In this document: positions 1 through 8,082 of the stretch, in pieces | Position numbering within the stretch: the stretch's first letter is position 1 | How the letters are laid out: the number at the start of each line of letters is the position of its first letter | Source of the DNA: SZAS-79 sp965279075 | GTDB taxonomy: Bacteria; Pseudomonadota; Gammaproteobacteria; Burkholderiales; SG8-39 | Length of the DNA: 64,000 bases | Reading direction: 5' to 3' | Assembly: GCA_965279075.1 (NCBI GenBank) | Contig: CBDIHI010000011.1 | Location: forward strand, 186,001-250,000 | The notes under the pieces: model-generated | Told to the model about the DNA's origin: nothing | Seen by the model: the letters and a program-made list of their open reading frames with translations, nothing else | Database searches by the model: none | Translations under genes and position numbers: made by a program

Positions 1-195
1 ACGGGCGAGCACTTGCGCGAGCGTTGTCTTGCCCACGCCGGGCAGGTCCTCGATCAGCAGGTGGCCCTTCGCGAGCAGGCACGCGAGGGCCATGCGGATC
101 TGGGTTTCCTTGCCGAGGATGATCTGGCCGGCCGCCTCGATGACGCGCTGCATCGGGGCGTTCGGGCCGGGCTGGAACTGGGGTTTGAGCAGCAT
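1..195 (-). CDS. MoxR-family AAA+ ATPase, N-terminal fragment
   Basis: Reading leftward from an ATG at 195, 65 codons run to the window edge without a stop, so the gene is cut by the window. The visible part contains QIILGKETQIRMALACLLA followed by the Walker A segment LLIEDLPGVGKTTLAQ, the characteristic start of MoxR-type AAA+ ATPases. These chaperone-like ATPases usually act with a VWA-domain protein to mature or activate enzyme complexes. Walker B and sensor motifs lie outside the window, so family assignment rests on the N-terminal region only. The divergent deacetylase-fold gene starts about 100 bases away. Confidence 0.85.
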   Translation of the reverse strand, partial: MLLKPQFQPGPNAPMQRVIEAAGQIILGKETQIRMALACLLAKGHLLIEDLPGVGKTTLAQVLAR

Positions 196-297
196 GCCCG
201 GATTGTAAGGGCTGGGCATGCGCCGCGGCTAGCCGATGCCCGGTTTACGCTATGATTCGACAACAAAATCACGCACCGATTCCGCGCACCGATTGTC

Positions 298-1224
298 ATG
301 ACCACGGCCTTCATCACCCATGCGGACTGCATGAAGCACGATATGGGTGCGCACCACCCTGAGTGCCCGGCGCGCCTTGCCGCGATCGAGGACCAGATGA
401 TCGCTTCGGGCGTCGGACAATACCTTGCCCGCTACGATGCGCCGCAGGCGACAGACGACGAAATCGCGCGCGTCCACCCGATCGAGTACGTGCGCGCCAT
501 TCGCGAGGCCGCGCCAGCGTCGGGTACGGTACACCTGGATCCCGACACGGCGATGAACCCGTACAGCCTCACGGCCGCGCTGCATGCCGCGGGGGCGGGC
601 GTGCTTGCCACCGACCTCGTCTACAAGGGGGAGGTCGAGAATGCCTTCTGCAGCGTCCGCCCGCCCGGGCATCACGCCACGCGCTCGAGGCCGATGGGAT
701 TCTGCATCTTCAACAACGTCGCCATCGCGGCACACCATGCCATCGACGTGCACGGCGCCAAGCGAGTGGCGATCATCGATTTTGACGTGCACCACGGCAA
801 CGGGACCGAGGACATCTTCAGCGGCGACCCGCGTGTGCTGATGGCCTCCACGTTCCAGCATCCGTTCTACCCTTACAGCGGGACCGAGCCGGCGGCGGAG
901 AACATGGTCAACGTGCCGCTGCCTGCGGGCGCGGGCAGCAAGGCGTTCCGCGAGGCCGTGACGAAATTCTGGCTGCCTGCGCTGGAGGCGCATAAGCCGG
1001 ACCTGGTGATCTTTTCCGCCGGGTTCGACGCGCATGCCGAGGACGACATGGCGATGCTCGCATTCCAGGATGCGGACTACGCGTGGGTTACGCAGCAGGT
1101 AAAGGACATCGCCGACCGCCATGCCGGCGGCCGGATCGTCTCGATGCTCGAGGGCGGTTACGACCTGTCCGCCCTCGGCCGCAGTGCCGTGCAGCACCTG
1201 CGGGTGCTGGCGGGCCTCAACTAG
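298..1224 (+). CDS. Histone-deacetylase-fold amidohydrolase
   Basis: The 308-residue protein has the HDAC/acetylpolyamine amidohydrolase signature: RPPGHHATRSRPMGFC with the tandem active-site histidines, DFDVHHGNGTED with the Asp and His zinc ligands, and FSAGFDAHAEDD with the third ligand. It ends near EGGYDLSALG, typical of the family. Bacterial members are cytoplasmic zinc enzymes that remove acetyl groups from polyamines, small amides or lysines; the substrate cannot be told from sequence. It starts at ATG 298 and is followed after 6 bases by a lipoprotein gene, so the two are probably co-transcribed. Confidence 0.9.
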   Translation: MTTAFITHADCMKHDMGAHHPECPARLAAIEDQMIASGVGQYLARYDAPQATDDEIARVHPIEYVRAIREAAPASGTVHLDPDTAMNPYSLTAALHAAGAGVLATDLVYKGEVENAFCSVRPPGHHATRSRPMGFCIFNNVAIAAHHAIDVHGAKRVAIIDFDVHHGNGTEDIFSGDPRVLMASTFQHPFYPYSGTEPAAENMVNVPLPAGAGSKAFREAVTKFWLPALEAHKPDLVIFSAGFDAHAEDDMAMLAFQDADYAWVTQQVKDIADRHAGGRIVSMLEGGYDLSALGRSAVQHLRVLAGLN

Positions 1225-1230
1225 GAAACC

Positions 1231-1674
1231 ATGAAGACAAGACCCATTCGCACCGCGGCGCCGGTCCTTGCCGCGCTCGCCCTCCTGCTGTCCGGCTGTG
1301 GGGGTGGGGGTATCAGCACGGGCGGCCTCTGGCCCTTCGGGGGCAGCGGTGAGGAGCGATCACGGGTCCCGCCCAATTCGATCACCTACCAGTGCGAGGG
1401 CGGCAAGCGCTTCTACCTGCGCTACCTCGACAACGGGGCCGCCGCCTGGGTGATCCTGCCCGAACGGGAATTCCGCCTCGACAAGGTGCCGGGCGATGGT
1501 GGCACGCGCTTCGGGAGCGGCAAGGCGGTCTTGAGCATGGGCGACGGCGTCGTGACACTGTCCGACGGGCCGACCGCGAGTTATTCGGGCTGCAGGATCC
1601 CCAGCGCCGAACCGCCGAAACCGGCGGCCAAGCCCGAAGCGAAACCCCCGGCCAAGCCCGAAACCAAGCCCTAG
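1231..1674 (+). CDS. MliC-like lipoprotein with Lys/Pro-rich tail
   Basis: The 147-residue protein begins with a lipoprotein signal peptide ending in the lipobox LLSGC (Cys about residue 23), followed by a glycine-rich linker. The middle (about residues 50-125) reads ITYQCEGGKRFYLRYL, then LSMGDGVVTLSDG, and ends at YSGCRI. This pattern, with two flanking cysteines, matches the MliC/PliC domain that inhibits c-type lysozyme. The C-terminus is a repetitive run of KPEAKP-like units. It probably sits at the outer membrane or periplasm. The lysozyme-inhibitor role is inferred from the domain pattern alone. Confidence 0.7.
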   Translation: MKTRPIRTAAPVLAALALLLSGCGGGGISTGGLWPFGGSGEERSRVPPNSITYQCEGGKRFYLRYLDNGAAAWVILPEREFRLDKVPGDGGTRFGSGKAVLSMGDGVVTLSDGPTASYSGCRIPSAEPPKPAAKPEAKPPAKPETKP

Positions 1675-1677
1675 CGC

Positions 1678-1944
1678 TCAGCGCGGCCGGGATTTCGGCA
1701 CGGCCGGGTTGAAAAGCGCGAGCTCCGCTTTCACCTGGGCGAGGCTGCGTTCGTAGACGATCTCCCGGCCCATCGCCGATCCCGCATAGGCGAGGCCGTT
1801 GCGGGTCGGGGTGAGCTGGCACTTTACGCTGTGGATGCCTTCGCCGAGCACCACCTCGATGAACTCGGCGCGCTTCGTGAGCACCACGACGTCCATCGAC
1901 TTGCCGGTGTCGGTGATGCGGACCTTGATTTTCTCTGTGCCCAT
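1678..1944 (-). CDS. Conserved small hypothetical protein
   Basis: This 88-residue cytoplasmic protein starts at ATG 1944, with GGGAG a few bases upstream, and begins MGTEKIKVRITDTGKSMD. An open frame continues further upstream but would overlap the ppiC coding region, so the internal ATG is preferred. The gene follows ppiC by 26 bases on the same strand and is probably the last gene of the msrB-yciB-bolA-ppiC operon. I do not recognise a domain. The sequence is mixed and soluble, without a signal peptide or membrane segment. Confidence 0.7.
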   Translation of the reverse strand: MGTEKIKVRITDTGKSMDVVVLTKRAEFIEVVLGEGIHSVKCQLTPTRNGLAYAGSAMGREIVYERSLAQVKAELALFNPAVPKSRPR

Positions 1945-1970
1945 GGCGTCTCCCGGTCCGCGGATCGCGG

Positions 1971-2819
1971 TTACTCGACCTTGGCCTTCTGGCGCAGCTC
2001 GGCGATCAGCGCCTCGACACGCGTGCGCTGCAGCCGCTGCGACAGGTTGGCCTTGACCTCCGCGAACGGCGGATGCTGCGCGCCGCGCGAATCGTCGAGC
2101 TGGATCACGTGGAACCCGAAGCGTGTCTTCACCGGGACTTCGGTAAACCTGCCCTTGGCGAGCTTGACCATCGCGGTGGAAAAGTCCTTGTCGAAGGTGC
2201 CCGGCGCCTGCCATTCGAGGTCGCCGCCCTTGGCCTTCGTGCCGTCGTCCTTCGAGAGCTTCCTCGCGAGGTCGTCGAACCTGGCGCCTTTCTTCAGGTC
2301 GGCAATGACGCCCTTGGCCTCGTCCTCGGTGCCCACCAGGATGTGCCGCGCCTTGTACTCCCGGTCGCCCAGCTCGCCCTTGATGCGCTCGTATTCCTTC
2401 TGCATCTCGGCATCGGTGATCGGGTGGGTGCGGATGTATTCGCGCAGGTAGGCCTGCACGATCACGGTCTGGCGCACCAGCTCGAGCTCGTTCTGCAGCT
2501 CGGCCTTCTTCGTCAGCCCGCTCCTGATGGCTTCCTGCGAGATGATCTCGCGGTTGATGAGCTCGTCGCGGACCGCGGCGCGCAGCGCCTGGCTGTCGGG
2601 CTGGCCCTGCTGCGCCCTTTCCCGGATCAGCAGCTCACCGCGTTGCTGCGGGATCGCGACGCCGTTCACTGTCGCGACCGGGCCCGTCGGCGCAGCCGCG
2701 AGCGCGGCGGGCACAGGCGGGGCCGGCTTCGCGGGGGCCTGCGCGAACGCCGGGGCGGCGGCGAGCAGCCCCGAGGCGAAGGCGGCGGCCAGTGCGGTTG
2801 TGAGCGGTAGGGATTTCAT
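1971..2819 (-). CDS. Periplasmic parvulin-type peptidyl-prolyl isomerase
   Basis: The 282-residue protein starts at ATG 2819 with AAAGGA upstream. It has a signal peptide (MKSLPLTTALAAAFASGLL up to AFAQA). The middle holds a SurA/PpiD-like N-domain with QQRGELLIRERAQQG. The parvulin rotamase domain begins at YKARHILVGTEDEA and ends at RFGFHVIQLDD. Such proteins catalyse prolyl cis-trans isomerisation and assist folding of exported proteins in the periplasm. It lies 40 bases after bolA in an operon order common in Burkholderiales. It is shorter than SurA and has one rotamase domain. Confidence 0.9.
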   Translation of the reverse strand: MKSLPLTTALAAAFASGLLAAAPAFAQAPAKPAPPVPAALAAAPTGPVATVNGVAIPQQRGELLIRERAQQGQPDSQALRAAVRDELINREIISQEAIRSGLTKKAELQNELELVRQTVIVQAYLREYIRTHPITDAEMQKEYERIKGELGDREYKARHILVGTEDEAKGVIADLKKGARFDDLARKLSKDDGTKAKGGDLEWQAPGTFDKDFSTAMVKLAKGRFTEVPVKTRFGFHVIQLDDSRGAQHPPFAEVKANLSQRLQRTRVEALIAELRQKAKVE

Positions 2820-2859
2820 CTTGGTCCTTTCGGGTTGGTAGTCGGGGTGCCGGCGGGCC

Positions 2860-3126
2860 TCAGGCCTCGTCCGGTGTCCGCGCGCGGATCTGCAGCGCAT
2901 GGATCGGGTTGTTCATCAACTCGCCGAGGGCAGCGTACACCATGCGGTGGCGCGCCACAGTGGGCTTGCCGACGAAGGCGCGCGAGACGATTTCCACGCT
3001 CCAGTGCGTGTTGCCGCCGGGCGCCGCGCCGGCGTGGCCTGCATGCGCCGCGCTGTCATCCGAGAGCGAGAGCGATTCAGGGGCGAGCGCCGCCAGGCGC
3101 TCGCGCAGGAGCGGCTCCAGGTTCAC
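2860..3126 (-). CDS. bolA: BolA-family protein
   Basis: This 88-residue protein shows the BolA core: HWSVEIVSRAFVGKPTVARH, then RMVYAALGELM and the terminal IHALQIRARTPDEA. BolA proteins bind Fe-S clusters with monothiol glutaredoxins and affect cell morphology and stress responses. The start is a GTG at 3126 that overlaps the yciB stop as GTGA, which implies translational coupling. A short Ala/Gly/His-rich insertion (HAGHAGAAPGG) precedes the core. Family membership is clear; the precise subtype (BolA or YrbA/IbaG) is not resolved. Confidence 0.9.
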   Translation of the reverse strand: MNLEPLLRERLAALAPESLSLSDDSAAHAGHAGAAPGGNTHWSVEIVSRAFVGKPTVARHRMVYAALGELMNNPIHALQIRARTPDEA

Positions 3127-3674
3127 GGTTTTCCGCTCCCGGCGGGGTCGTGCTCCATGTGGCGCGAAAGGAACACAGCCTGCCCGATTACGAAAACGAA
3201 CATCAGCCCCATGCCGCCGAACAGCTTGAAGTTGACCCAGACATCGGTCGGGTAGTTGAAGGCGACGTACAAGTTGGCCGCGCCCATGAAGGCGAAGAAC
3301 CCGGCCCAGCTCCACAGCAGGCGCGTCCATGCAGGCGCGGGAAGCTGGAGCTGCTTCTCCATCATCGCGCGGATCAGGTTCTTGCCGAACGCGACACGCG
3401 AGATGGCCAGCGCCCCTGCGAACAGCCAGTACAGCACGGTGGGCTTCCACTTGATGAAGGTCTCGTCCTGCAGCAGCAGCGTCGCGCTGCCGAACACGAC
3501 GATGACGCCGAAACTCACCCATAGCATGGGCTCGACCTTGCGGTGGCGCACCCAGACCCATGCGATCTGCCCGACGGTCGCCGCCATGGCGACCGCGGTC
3601 GCCACATAGATGCCCCAGGCCTTGAACGCGGCAAAGAACAGGATCACCGGGAAGAGGTCGAAAAGGAATTTCAT
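3123..3674 (-). CDS. yciB: Inner-membrane protein YciB (septation protein A)
   Basis: The 183-residue protein is almost entirely hydrophobic with about five membrane segments. It begins MKFLFDLFPVILFFAAF and contains KPTVLYWLFAGALAIS and LYVAFNYPTDVWVNFKLFG, all hallmarks of the YciB/IspZ family. It is an inner-membrane protein linked to cell-envelope synthesis and division. It lies between msrB (43 bases upstream) and bolA (overlapping by 4 bases), which is a common neighbourhood in betaproteobacteria. Confidence 0.95.
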   Translation of the reverse strand: MKFLFDLFPVILFFAAFKAWGIYVATAVAMAATVGQIAWVWVRHRKVEPMLWVSFGVIVVFGSATLLLQDETFIKWKPTVLYWLFAGALAISRVAFGKNLIRAMMEKQLQLPAPAWTRLLWSWAGFFAFMGAANLYVAFNYPTDVWVNFKLFGGMGLMFVFVIGQAVFLSRHMEHDPAGSGKP

Positions 3675-3717
3675 GGGAGCGGGAGTTTATCACCCCGGGT
3701 CCCCGGGGCCGGAGGGA

Positions 3718-4107
3718 CTATTTCCCCTCGAAGCGCAGTGAGGCGGAGTTGATGCAGTAGCGCAGGCCGGTGGGCTGCGGGCCGTCGTCGAACACGTGCC
3801 CCAGGTGCGCCTCGCACGCCGAACAGTGCACTTCGGTGCGGCGCGAGAAGAAGCTGTTGTCTTCCTGCGTGGCCACGCCCTGCTGCGCGGAAGGCTGCCA
3901 GTAGCTCGGCCACCCGGTGCCGGAATCGAATTTGTGGTCCGAGGAGAACAACTCCGCGCCGCAGCAGACGCAGAGATAAACCCCTTTGCCGTGGTGGTCG
4001 TGGTACTCGCCGGTGAAGGCCGGCTCGGTGCCGTGCCTGCGCGTCACCTTGTACTGCATGGGGGTCAGTTCCGCCTTCCACTCCGCGTCGGTCTTGCCTG
4101 GCTTCAA
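3718..4107 (-). CDS. msrB: Methionine-R-sulfoxide reductase B
   Basis: This 129-residue protein reduces methionine-R-sulfoxide in proteins. The four zinc cysteines are visible in CVCCG (about residues 46-49) and CSAC (95-98). The catalytic Cys is in RYCINSASLRF near the C-terminus (about residue 118), and GTGWPSYW is the substrate-pocket motif. No ATG precedes the conserved region. The start is TTG 4107, placed 5 bases after a strong AAGGAGG at about 4113-4119. It heads the leftward operon with yciB, bolA and ppiC. Confidence 0.93.
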   Translation of the reverse strand: MKPGKTDAEWKAELTPMQYKVTRRHGTEPAFTGEYHDHHGKGVYLCVCCGAELFSSDHKFDSGTGWPSYWQPSAQQGVATQEDNSFFSRRTEVHCSACEAHLGHVFDDGPQPTGLRYCINSASLRFEGK

Positions 4108-4209
4108 TCGATCCTCCTTGTGATGTCCGGGGCGCCGGGCACTGCTATTATCGGTCAGGTTCCCGTCGCAAGGGCCGCGTGTCAGACCCCGCCCGTCAGG
4201 AGGAGTTCC

Positions 4210-5202
4210 ATGATCGCGCAAGCGGCCATCCTGTTCGCAATCCTCGCAGCCGCCGCGGCTTCCGTCCACGCCGGGGGCTCCAACTATGGGGTGGTCCCGG
4301 GGCAGCGCGAGATATCCGGGCGGATCAGCGAATGGTCCGTGCCCACGCCGAAGTTCGCGCGCGATCCGGCCGTCGCCCCGGACGGCAGCATCTTCGTCAC
4401 CGTGATGTTCGGCAACCGTATCGCCCGGTTCGACACGGTCGCGAAGTCCTTCAGGGAATGGGACCTGCCCGCAGGCGCGAAACCCCACGGGCTGGTCGTG
4501 GCGAAGGACGGGCACGTGTTCTACACCGGCAACGGCAACGGGACGCTGGGCGAGCTGGATCCGGCGACCGGCAAGGTCGTGGAGCACAAGGCGCCTTCCG
4601 CGGGCGACCCGCATACGGTGGTGCTGGATGCTGCGGGCAACCCCTGGTTCACGGCGCAGGGCGCGGGCCGCATCGGCTGGCTCGACCGCGCAAGCGGCAG
4701 GATTACCGAATACGCGATGCCGGGCGGCCCTTACGGCCTGTCGATCGACAGGCAGGGCAACGTCTGGGTGTGCCGGATGGGCGCCAATGCGCTCGGCAAG
4801 CTCGACCCGAAAACGGGCAAGGTAGAGGAACTGCCCATGGGCCCCGGCACGCGGCCCCGCCGCGTGGCCACCGCGCCCGACGGGATGCTCTGGGTGGCCC
4901 TGTACGGTTCGGGCGAACTCGCCAAGGTCGATCCGGCGGCGATGAAGCTGCTGAAAAAATACCCTTTGCCGGCCGGCTCGCGCGGCGGGCCTTACGCGGT
5001 CGCGGTCGACGGTGGGGGGCGCGTTTGGGTGAACGAAATCGACACCGACACGGTGGCCCTGTTCGACCCGAAGGCGGATAAGGTCGTGCGGGTCTTCGAC
5101 CTGCCGACCAAGGGCGCCGGTATCCGCAAGGCGGTCATCGACGCGCAGGGCCGCTACTGGTACATGGGCTCGCACAACGGCAAGCTTGGTGTAATCGAGT
5201 AG
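4210..5202 (+). CDS. Secreted Vgb-like beta-propeller protein
   Basis: The 330-residue protein starts at ATG 4210 behind AGGAGG and carries a signal peptide (MIAQAAILFAILAAAAASVHA). The rest is a repeated module of about 42 residues, visible as GNRIARFDTVAKSFREWDLP, GTLGELDPATGKVVEHKAP, GRIGWLDRASGRITEYAMP and NALGKLDPKTGKVEELPMG. This is the virginiamycin B lyase/streptogramin lyase-type propeller. Most chromosomal relatives are not antibiotic lyases, and its ligand or substrate is unknown. It is divergent from msrB, with about 100 bases between them. Confidence 0.82.
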   Translation: MIAQAAILFAILAAAAASVHAGGSNYGVVPGQREISGRISEWSVPTPKFARDPAVAPDGSIFVTVMFGNRIARFDTVAKSFREWDLPAGAKPHGLVVAKDGHVFYTGNGNGTLGELDPATGKVVEHKAPSAGDPHTVVLDAAGNPWFTAQGAGRIGWLDRASGRITEYAMPGGPYGLSIDRQGNVWVCRMGANALGKLDPKTGKVEELPMGPGTRPRRVATAPDGMLWVALYGSGELAKVDPAAMKLLKKYPLPAGSRGGPYAVAVDGGGRVWVNEIDTDTVALFDPKADKVVRVFDLPTKGAGIRKAVIDAQGRYWYMGSHNGKLGVIE

Positions 5203-5249
5203 GAGCACGATTCCGGTAGATTGGCGCCAGGCTTGGGGGAGGAGGAAGC

Positions 5250-5909
5250 ATGGAACCGATGAGATTCAGAGTATCCGCGGCCCTGGTAGTCGCGATGTTG
5301 TGCTGCACGGCGCCGCTGCCTGCGCAGGCGCAGCCCCAGGAAGAGGGCGCGCCGTTCGGCCAGCTGATCGATGGCGTGCGCGGACTGTTCAACAGGCTGT
5401 TCGGCAGTGATTCGAAAAAGCCGGATGCCGGGACCGAAGCGCCTCCATCACCGCCGGCACCGCCTCCGGCCGCGGCGGCCCAAACCGCGCCTGCTCCCGC
5501 CCCTGCGCCCGCGGAACCAGTTGCGGCTGTCGCACGCGACCTGCACGAAGCCGTCGTGAGCGGGGACTACGACGCGACGCTCAGGCTACTCGACCAGGGC
5601 GCGGACATCGAAGCCCGGGACCCCCGCTCGGGCGCCTCCCCGCTCCACTACGCCGTCATGAAAGGCCGCATGCCGATCATCGACCTGCTGCTTTCGCGCG
5701 GGGCCGACGTGAACAGCCGCACCCGCAACGGCACCACCCCGCTGCACACTGCCGCGCTCTACGCGCGCAAGGAAGTCGCCGAACGGCTGATCGAGAAGAA
5801 CGCCGACGTCAACGCCTTGAGCGTGGGCGGTTCGACGCCACTGGCGCTTGCCACCGCCGCGAAGAACAAGCCGCTGGCCGAGATGCTGCGCGAGCGGGGC
5901 GGGAAATAG
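5250..5909 (+). CDS. Exported ankyrin-repeat protein
   Basis: This 219-residue protein starts at ATG 5250 after GGAGGAGG; a second in-frame ATG lies 9 bases on. It has a signal peptide ending near PAQAQ and a Pro/Ala-rich linker (about residues 60-90). Four ankyrin-type repeats follow, seen in GASPLHYAVMKGRMPIIDLL, GTTPLHTAALYARKEVAERL and GGSTPLALATAAKNKPLAEM. Ankyrin repeats bind other proteins, so a periplasmic scaffolding or inhibitory role is possible, but the partner is unknown. It lies 47 bases after the beta-propeller gene. Confidence 0.85.
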   Translation: MEPMRFRVSAALVVAMLCCTAPLPAQAQPQEEGAPFGQLIDGVRGLFNRLFGSDSKKPDAGTEAPPSPPAPPPAAAAQTAPAPAPAPAEPVAAVARDLHEAVVSGDYDATLRLLDQGADIEARDPRSGASPLHYAVMKGRMPIIDLLLSRGADVNSRTRNGTTPLHTAALYARKEVAERLIEKNADVNALSVGGSTPLALATAAKNKPLAEMLRERGGK

Positions 5910-5924
5910 GGCCCCGCGCGGTCC

Positions 5925-7412
5925 TCAGGAGGAGCAACTGACCGAGATCGCACCCGCCCAGTCGGGCGGAAGGCCGGCGTAGCGCCGCATGCCGGGTTGC
6001 TCGGTGAAGGGGTCGGCAAGCAGGCGGCGGAGGGCCTCGATCGCGGTGTAGTCCCGCTGGTCGCGCGCCTTCTCGATCGCCTCCTCCGCCATCCAGTTGC
6101 GCAGGACGTAGGCCGGGTTCGTGGCGTCCATCCTGGTGCGTCGCTCGGCGTCCATGGAGTGCTCCCGCGCCAGCCTCGCACGGTACTCTCCGGCCCATGC
6201 GTCGAAGGCTTCGCGCCCGGTGAACTGGTCGCGAAGCGCGGTGTTCCTCGCACCGGCCGTCGTGTCGAATCCGGACAGGCTGCGGAACAAGAACGTGAAA
6301 TCGGTCCGGCTCGCGTGCATCAGGCCGAGCAGCCGCTCGACCAGCCCGGCGTCCCCGTCCTCGGTGGTCAGGAGGCCGAGCTTGGCGCGCATCAGCGTCG
6401 AGTAAGCGCTGTCGAAGGCCGGCTCGAACCGCTGCAGCGCCGCCTCCGCCTCCTCCATTTCCATCAGCGGCAGCAGTGCCTGCCCCAGGCAATACAGGTT
6501 CCAGCGCGCTATGCCCGGCTGCATGTTGTAGGCATAGCGGCCACCGTCGTCGGAGTGGTTGCAGACATGGTTCCAGTCGAACCCGTCGAGGAAGCCGTAG
6601 GGGCCGTAGTCGATGGTCAGGCCGAGGATCGACATGTTGTCGGTGTTCATGACGCCATGGCAGAAGCCCACCGACTGCCAGCGGGCGACGAGTTCCGCGG
6701 TGCGGTAGGCCACCTCCGAGAGCAGCGCCAGGTACGGCTTCCCGGCATTCAGCAGTTCGGGGAAGTGCTCTCGCAGCATGTAGTCGGCAAGCACCCGCAC
6801 CTGCTCCTCCTGCCTGCGGTGGTAGAACAACTCGAACGAGCCGAAGCGCACGTGGCAGGGGGCCATGCGGGTCAGCACCGCGGCGGATTCGACCGCCTCG
6901 CGGCGCACCGGCGCGTCGCTGCCTGCGATGGCCAGGGCCCGCGTCGTGGGGATGCCAAGGCCGTGCATAGCCTCCGAGCAGAGGTATTCGCGGATCGTGG
7001 AGCGCAGCACCGCACGGCCGTCCGCCATGCGCGAATAGGGCGTGCGCCCCGCACCCTTCAGCTGCAGGTCCCAGCGGCGCCCGTCCGGTCCGCGGGCCTC
7101 GCCCAGCAGGATCGCGCGTCCGTCGCCCAGTTGCGGGACAAAGGTGCCGAACTGGTGCCCGGCATAGATCGCAGCGAGCGGGTCGGCGCCCGTGGGCACC
7201 CGGTTGCCGCTGCAGATCTCCAGGAACGCCTTCGTCCCGGCCTGCGACGGCTCGAGGCCGACGAGCGCCGCCGCCGAAGGATTGAACGCCACCAGGTAGG
7301 GGTCCGGCAGCGGCGTGGGTTGCAGCCGTGTGTGGAAGGCGCCCGGCAGTCGGGCGAAGGTGTTGTCGAAGTCGAACGGCCCCGTTGCCGTGTTCGGCCG
7401 GGGAACGCTCAA
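5925..7412 (-). CDS. selO: Protein adenylyltransferase SelO (YdiU)
   Basis: The 495-residue pseudokinase-fold enzyme transfers AMP from ATP to Ser/Thr/Tyr of target proteins. Recognisable motifs are YAGHQFGTFVPQLGDGRAIL, LQLKGAGRTPYSR, GRAVLRSTIREYLCSEAM, HGVMNTDNMSILGLTIDYGP and the C-terminal SVSCSS, with the conserved Cys that is Sec in eukaryotic homologues. The reading frame has no ATG before the conserved region. A TTG at 7412 overlaps the stop of the dioxygenase gene as TTGA, with CAGGAG upstream, so translation is probably coupled. Confidence 0.93.
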   Translation of the reverse strand: MSVPRPNTATGPFDFDNTFARLPGAFHTRLQPTPLPDPYLVAFNPSAAALVGLEPSQAGTKAFLEICSGNRVPTGADPLAAIYAGHQFGTFVPQLGDGRAILLGEARGPDGRRWDLQLKGAGRTPYSRMADGRAVLRSTIREYLCSEAMHGLGIPTTRALAIAGSDAPVRREAVESAAVLTRMAPCHVRFGSFELFYHRRQEEQVRVLADYMLREHFPELLNAGKPYLALLSEVAYRTAELVARWQSVGFCHGVMNTDNMSILGLTIDYGPYGFLDGFDWNHVCNHSDDGGRYAYNMQPGIARWNLYCLGQALLPLMEMEEAEAALQRFEPAFDSAYSTLMRAKLGLLTTEDGDAGLVERLLGLMHASRTDFTFLFRSLSGFDTTAGARNTALRDQFTGREAFDAWAGEYRARLAREHSMDAERRTRMDATNPAYVLRNWMAEEAIEKARDQRDYTAIEALRRLLADPFTEQPGMRRYAGLPPDWAGAISVSCSS

Positions 7413-8011
7413 CGAGGCTCCTGGGAGCGGTCCCAGAGGTTGGGCATTACGGTGTTGTGGTAGCCGGAGACGAACTCCTTCGGCGCACCGGTCGCCGGGT
7501 CGAATACGTGGCGCCGGACCGCGCCGATATTCGCGCCGTAGACGTGGATGCTGATCGAAGGGCGGTCGGCGTAGGCGTTCGAGACCACGTGGATGTCGCC
7601 GATCGTGGGGGACACGCGATCCACCTCGCCGGGCTCGATCCGGTGGGAGCCGCTGGTCTTGAACGGGCGGCCGGGCACGCACCCGTTGAACTCCTCGCAC
7701 AGCTCCGCGCCGCGCAGGACGCCCACCAGCCCCCAGACCGTGTGGTCGTGGACAGGGGTCTTCTGCCCCGGCCCCCAGACGAAGCTGACGACCGAGAAGC
7801 GCTCGAGCGGGTCGCAGTGGAGCAGGTACTGCCGGTAGGACTGGGTGGAAGGCAGGGCGAACTCGTCGGCCAGCCAGTCGTCGTGCGCGATGAGGGCTTT
7901 GAGCAGGGCCTCGCCTTCGTCGAGCATCCTCGGTTCGTCCGCCCCGTGGGCGGCGACGAGTCCGGTCATGTCATGGATGTAGGTGCGCAAGCGCGCGGGA
8001 TTCTTCTGCAT
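7409..8011 (-). CDS. Cysteine dioxygenase-family cupin
   Basis: This 200-residue cupin has the bacterial cysteine dioxygenase pattern: PVHDHTVWGLVGVLRG with the first two iron-binding histidines, and IHVVSNAYADRPSISIHVYG with the third. These cytoplasmic non-haem iron enzymes oxidise cysteine, or the related thiol 3-mercaptopropionate, to the sulfinate. The subtype that decides the substrate cannot be assigned with certainty here. It is translationally coupled to selO (4-base overlap), so both products are probably needed under the same thiol or redox condition. Confidence 0.85.
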   Translation of the reverse strand: MQKNPARLRTYIHDMTGLVAAHGADEPRMLDEGEALLKALIAHDDWLADEFALPSTQSYRQYLLHCDPLERFSVVSFVWGPGQKTPVHDHTVWGLVGVLRGAELCEEFNGCVPGRPFKTSGSHRIEPGEVDRVSPTIGDIHVVSNAYADRPSISIHVYGANIGAVRRHVFDPATGAPKEFVSGYHNTVMPNLWDRSQEPR

Positions 8012-8082
8012 GGTGCGGCATCCTACTGCGAGACGTGGGGCAGCGACAAGGCGGGTTCGGGGATCACCGTCAGGACGACGAG

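Noticed and set aside
4210..5202. Streptogramin resistance lyase
   Set aside because: Only the propeller repeat resembles Vgb; the protein is exported and in a housekeeping context, so a resistance role is not supported.
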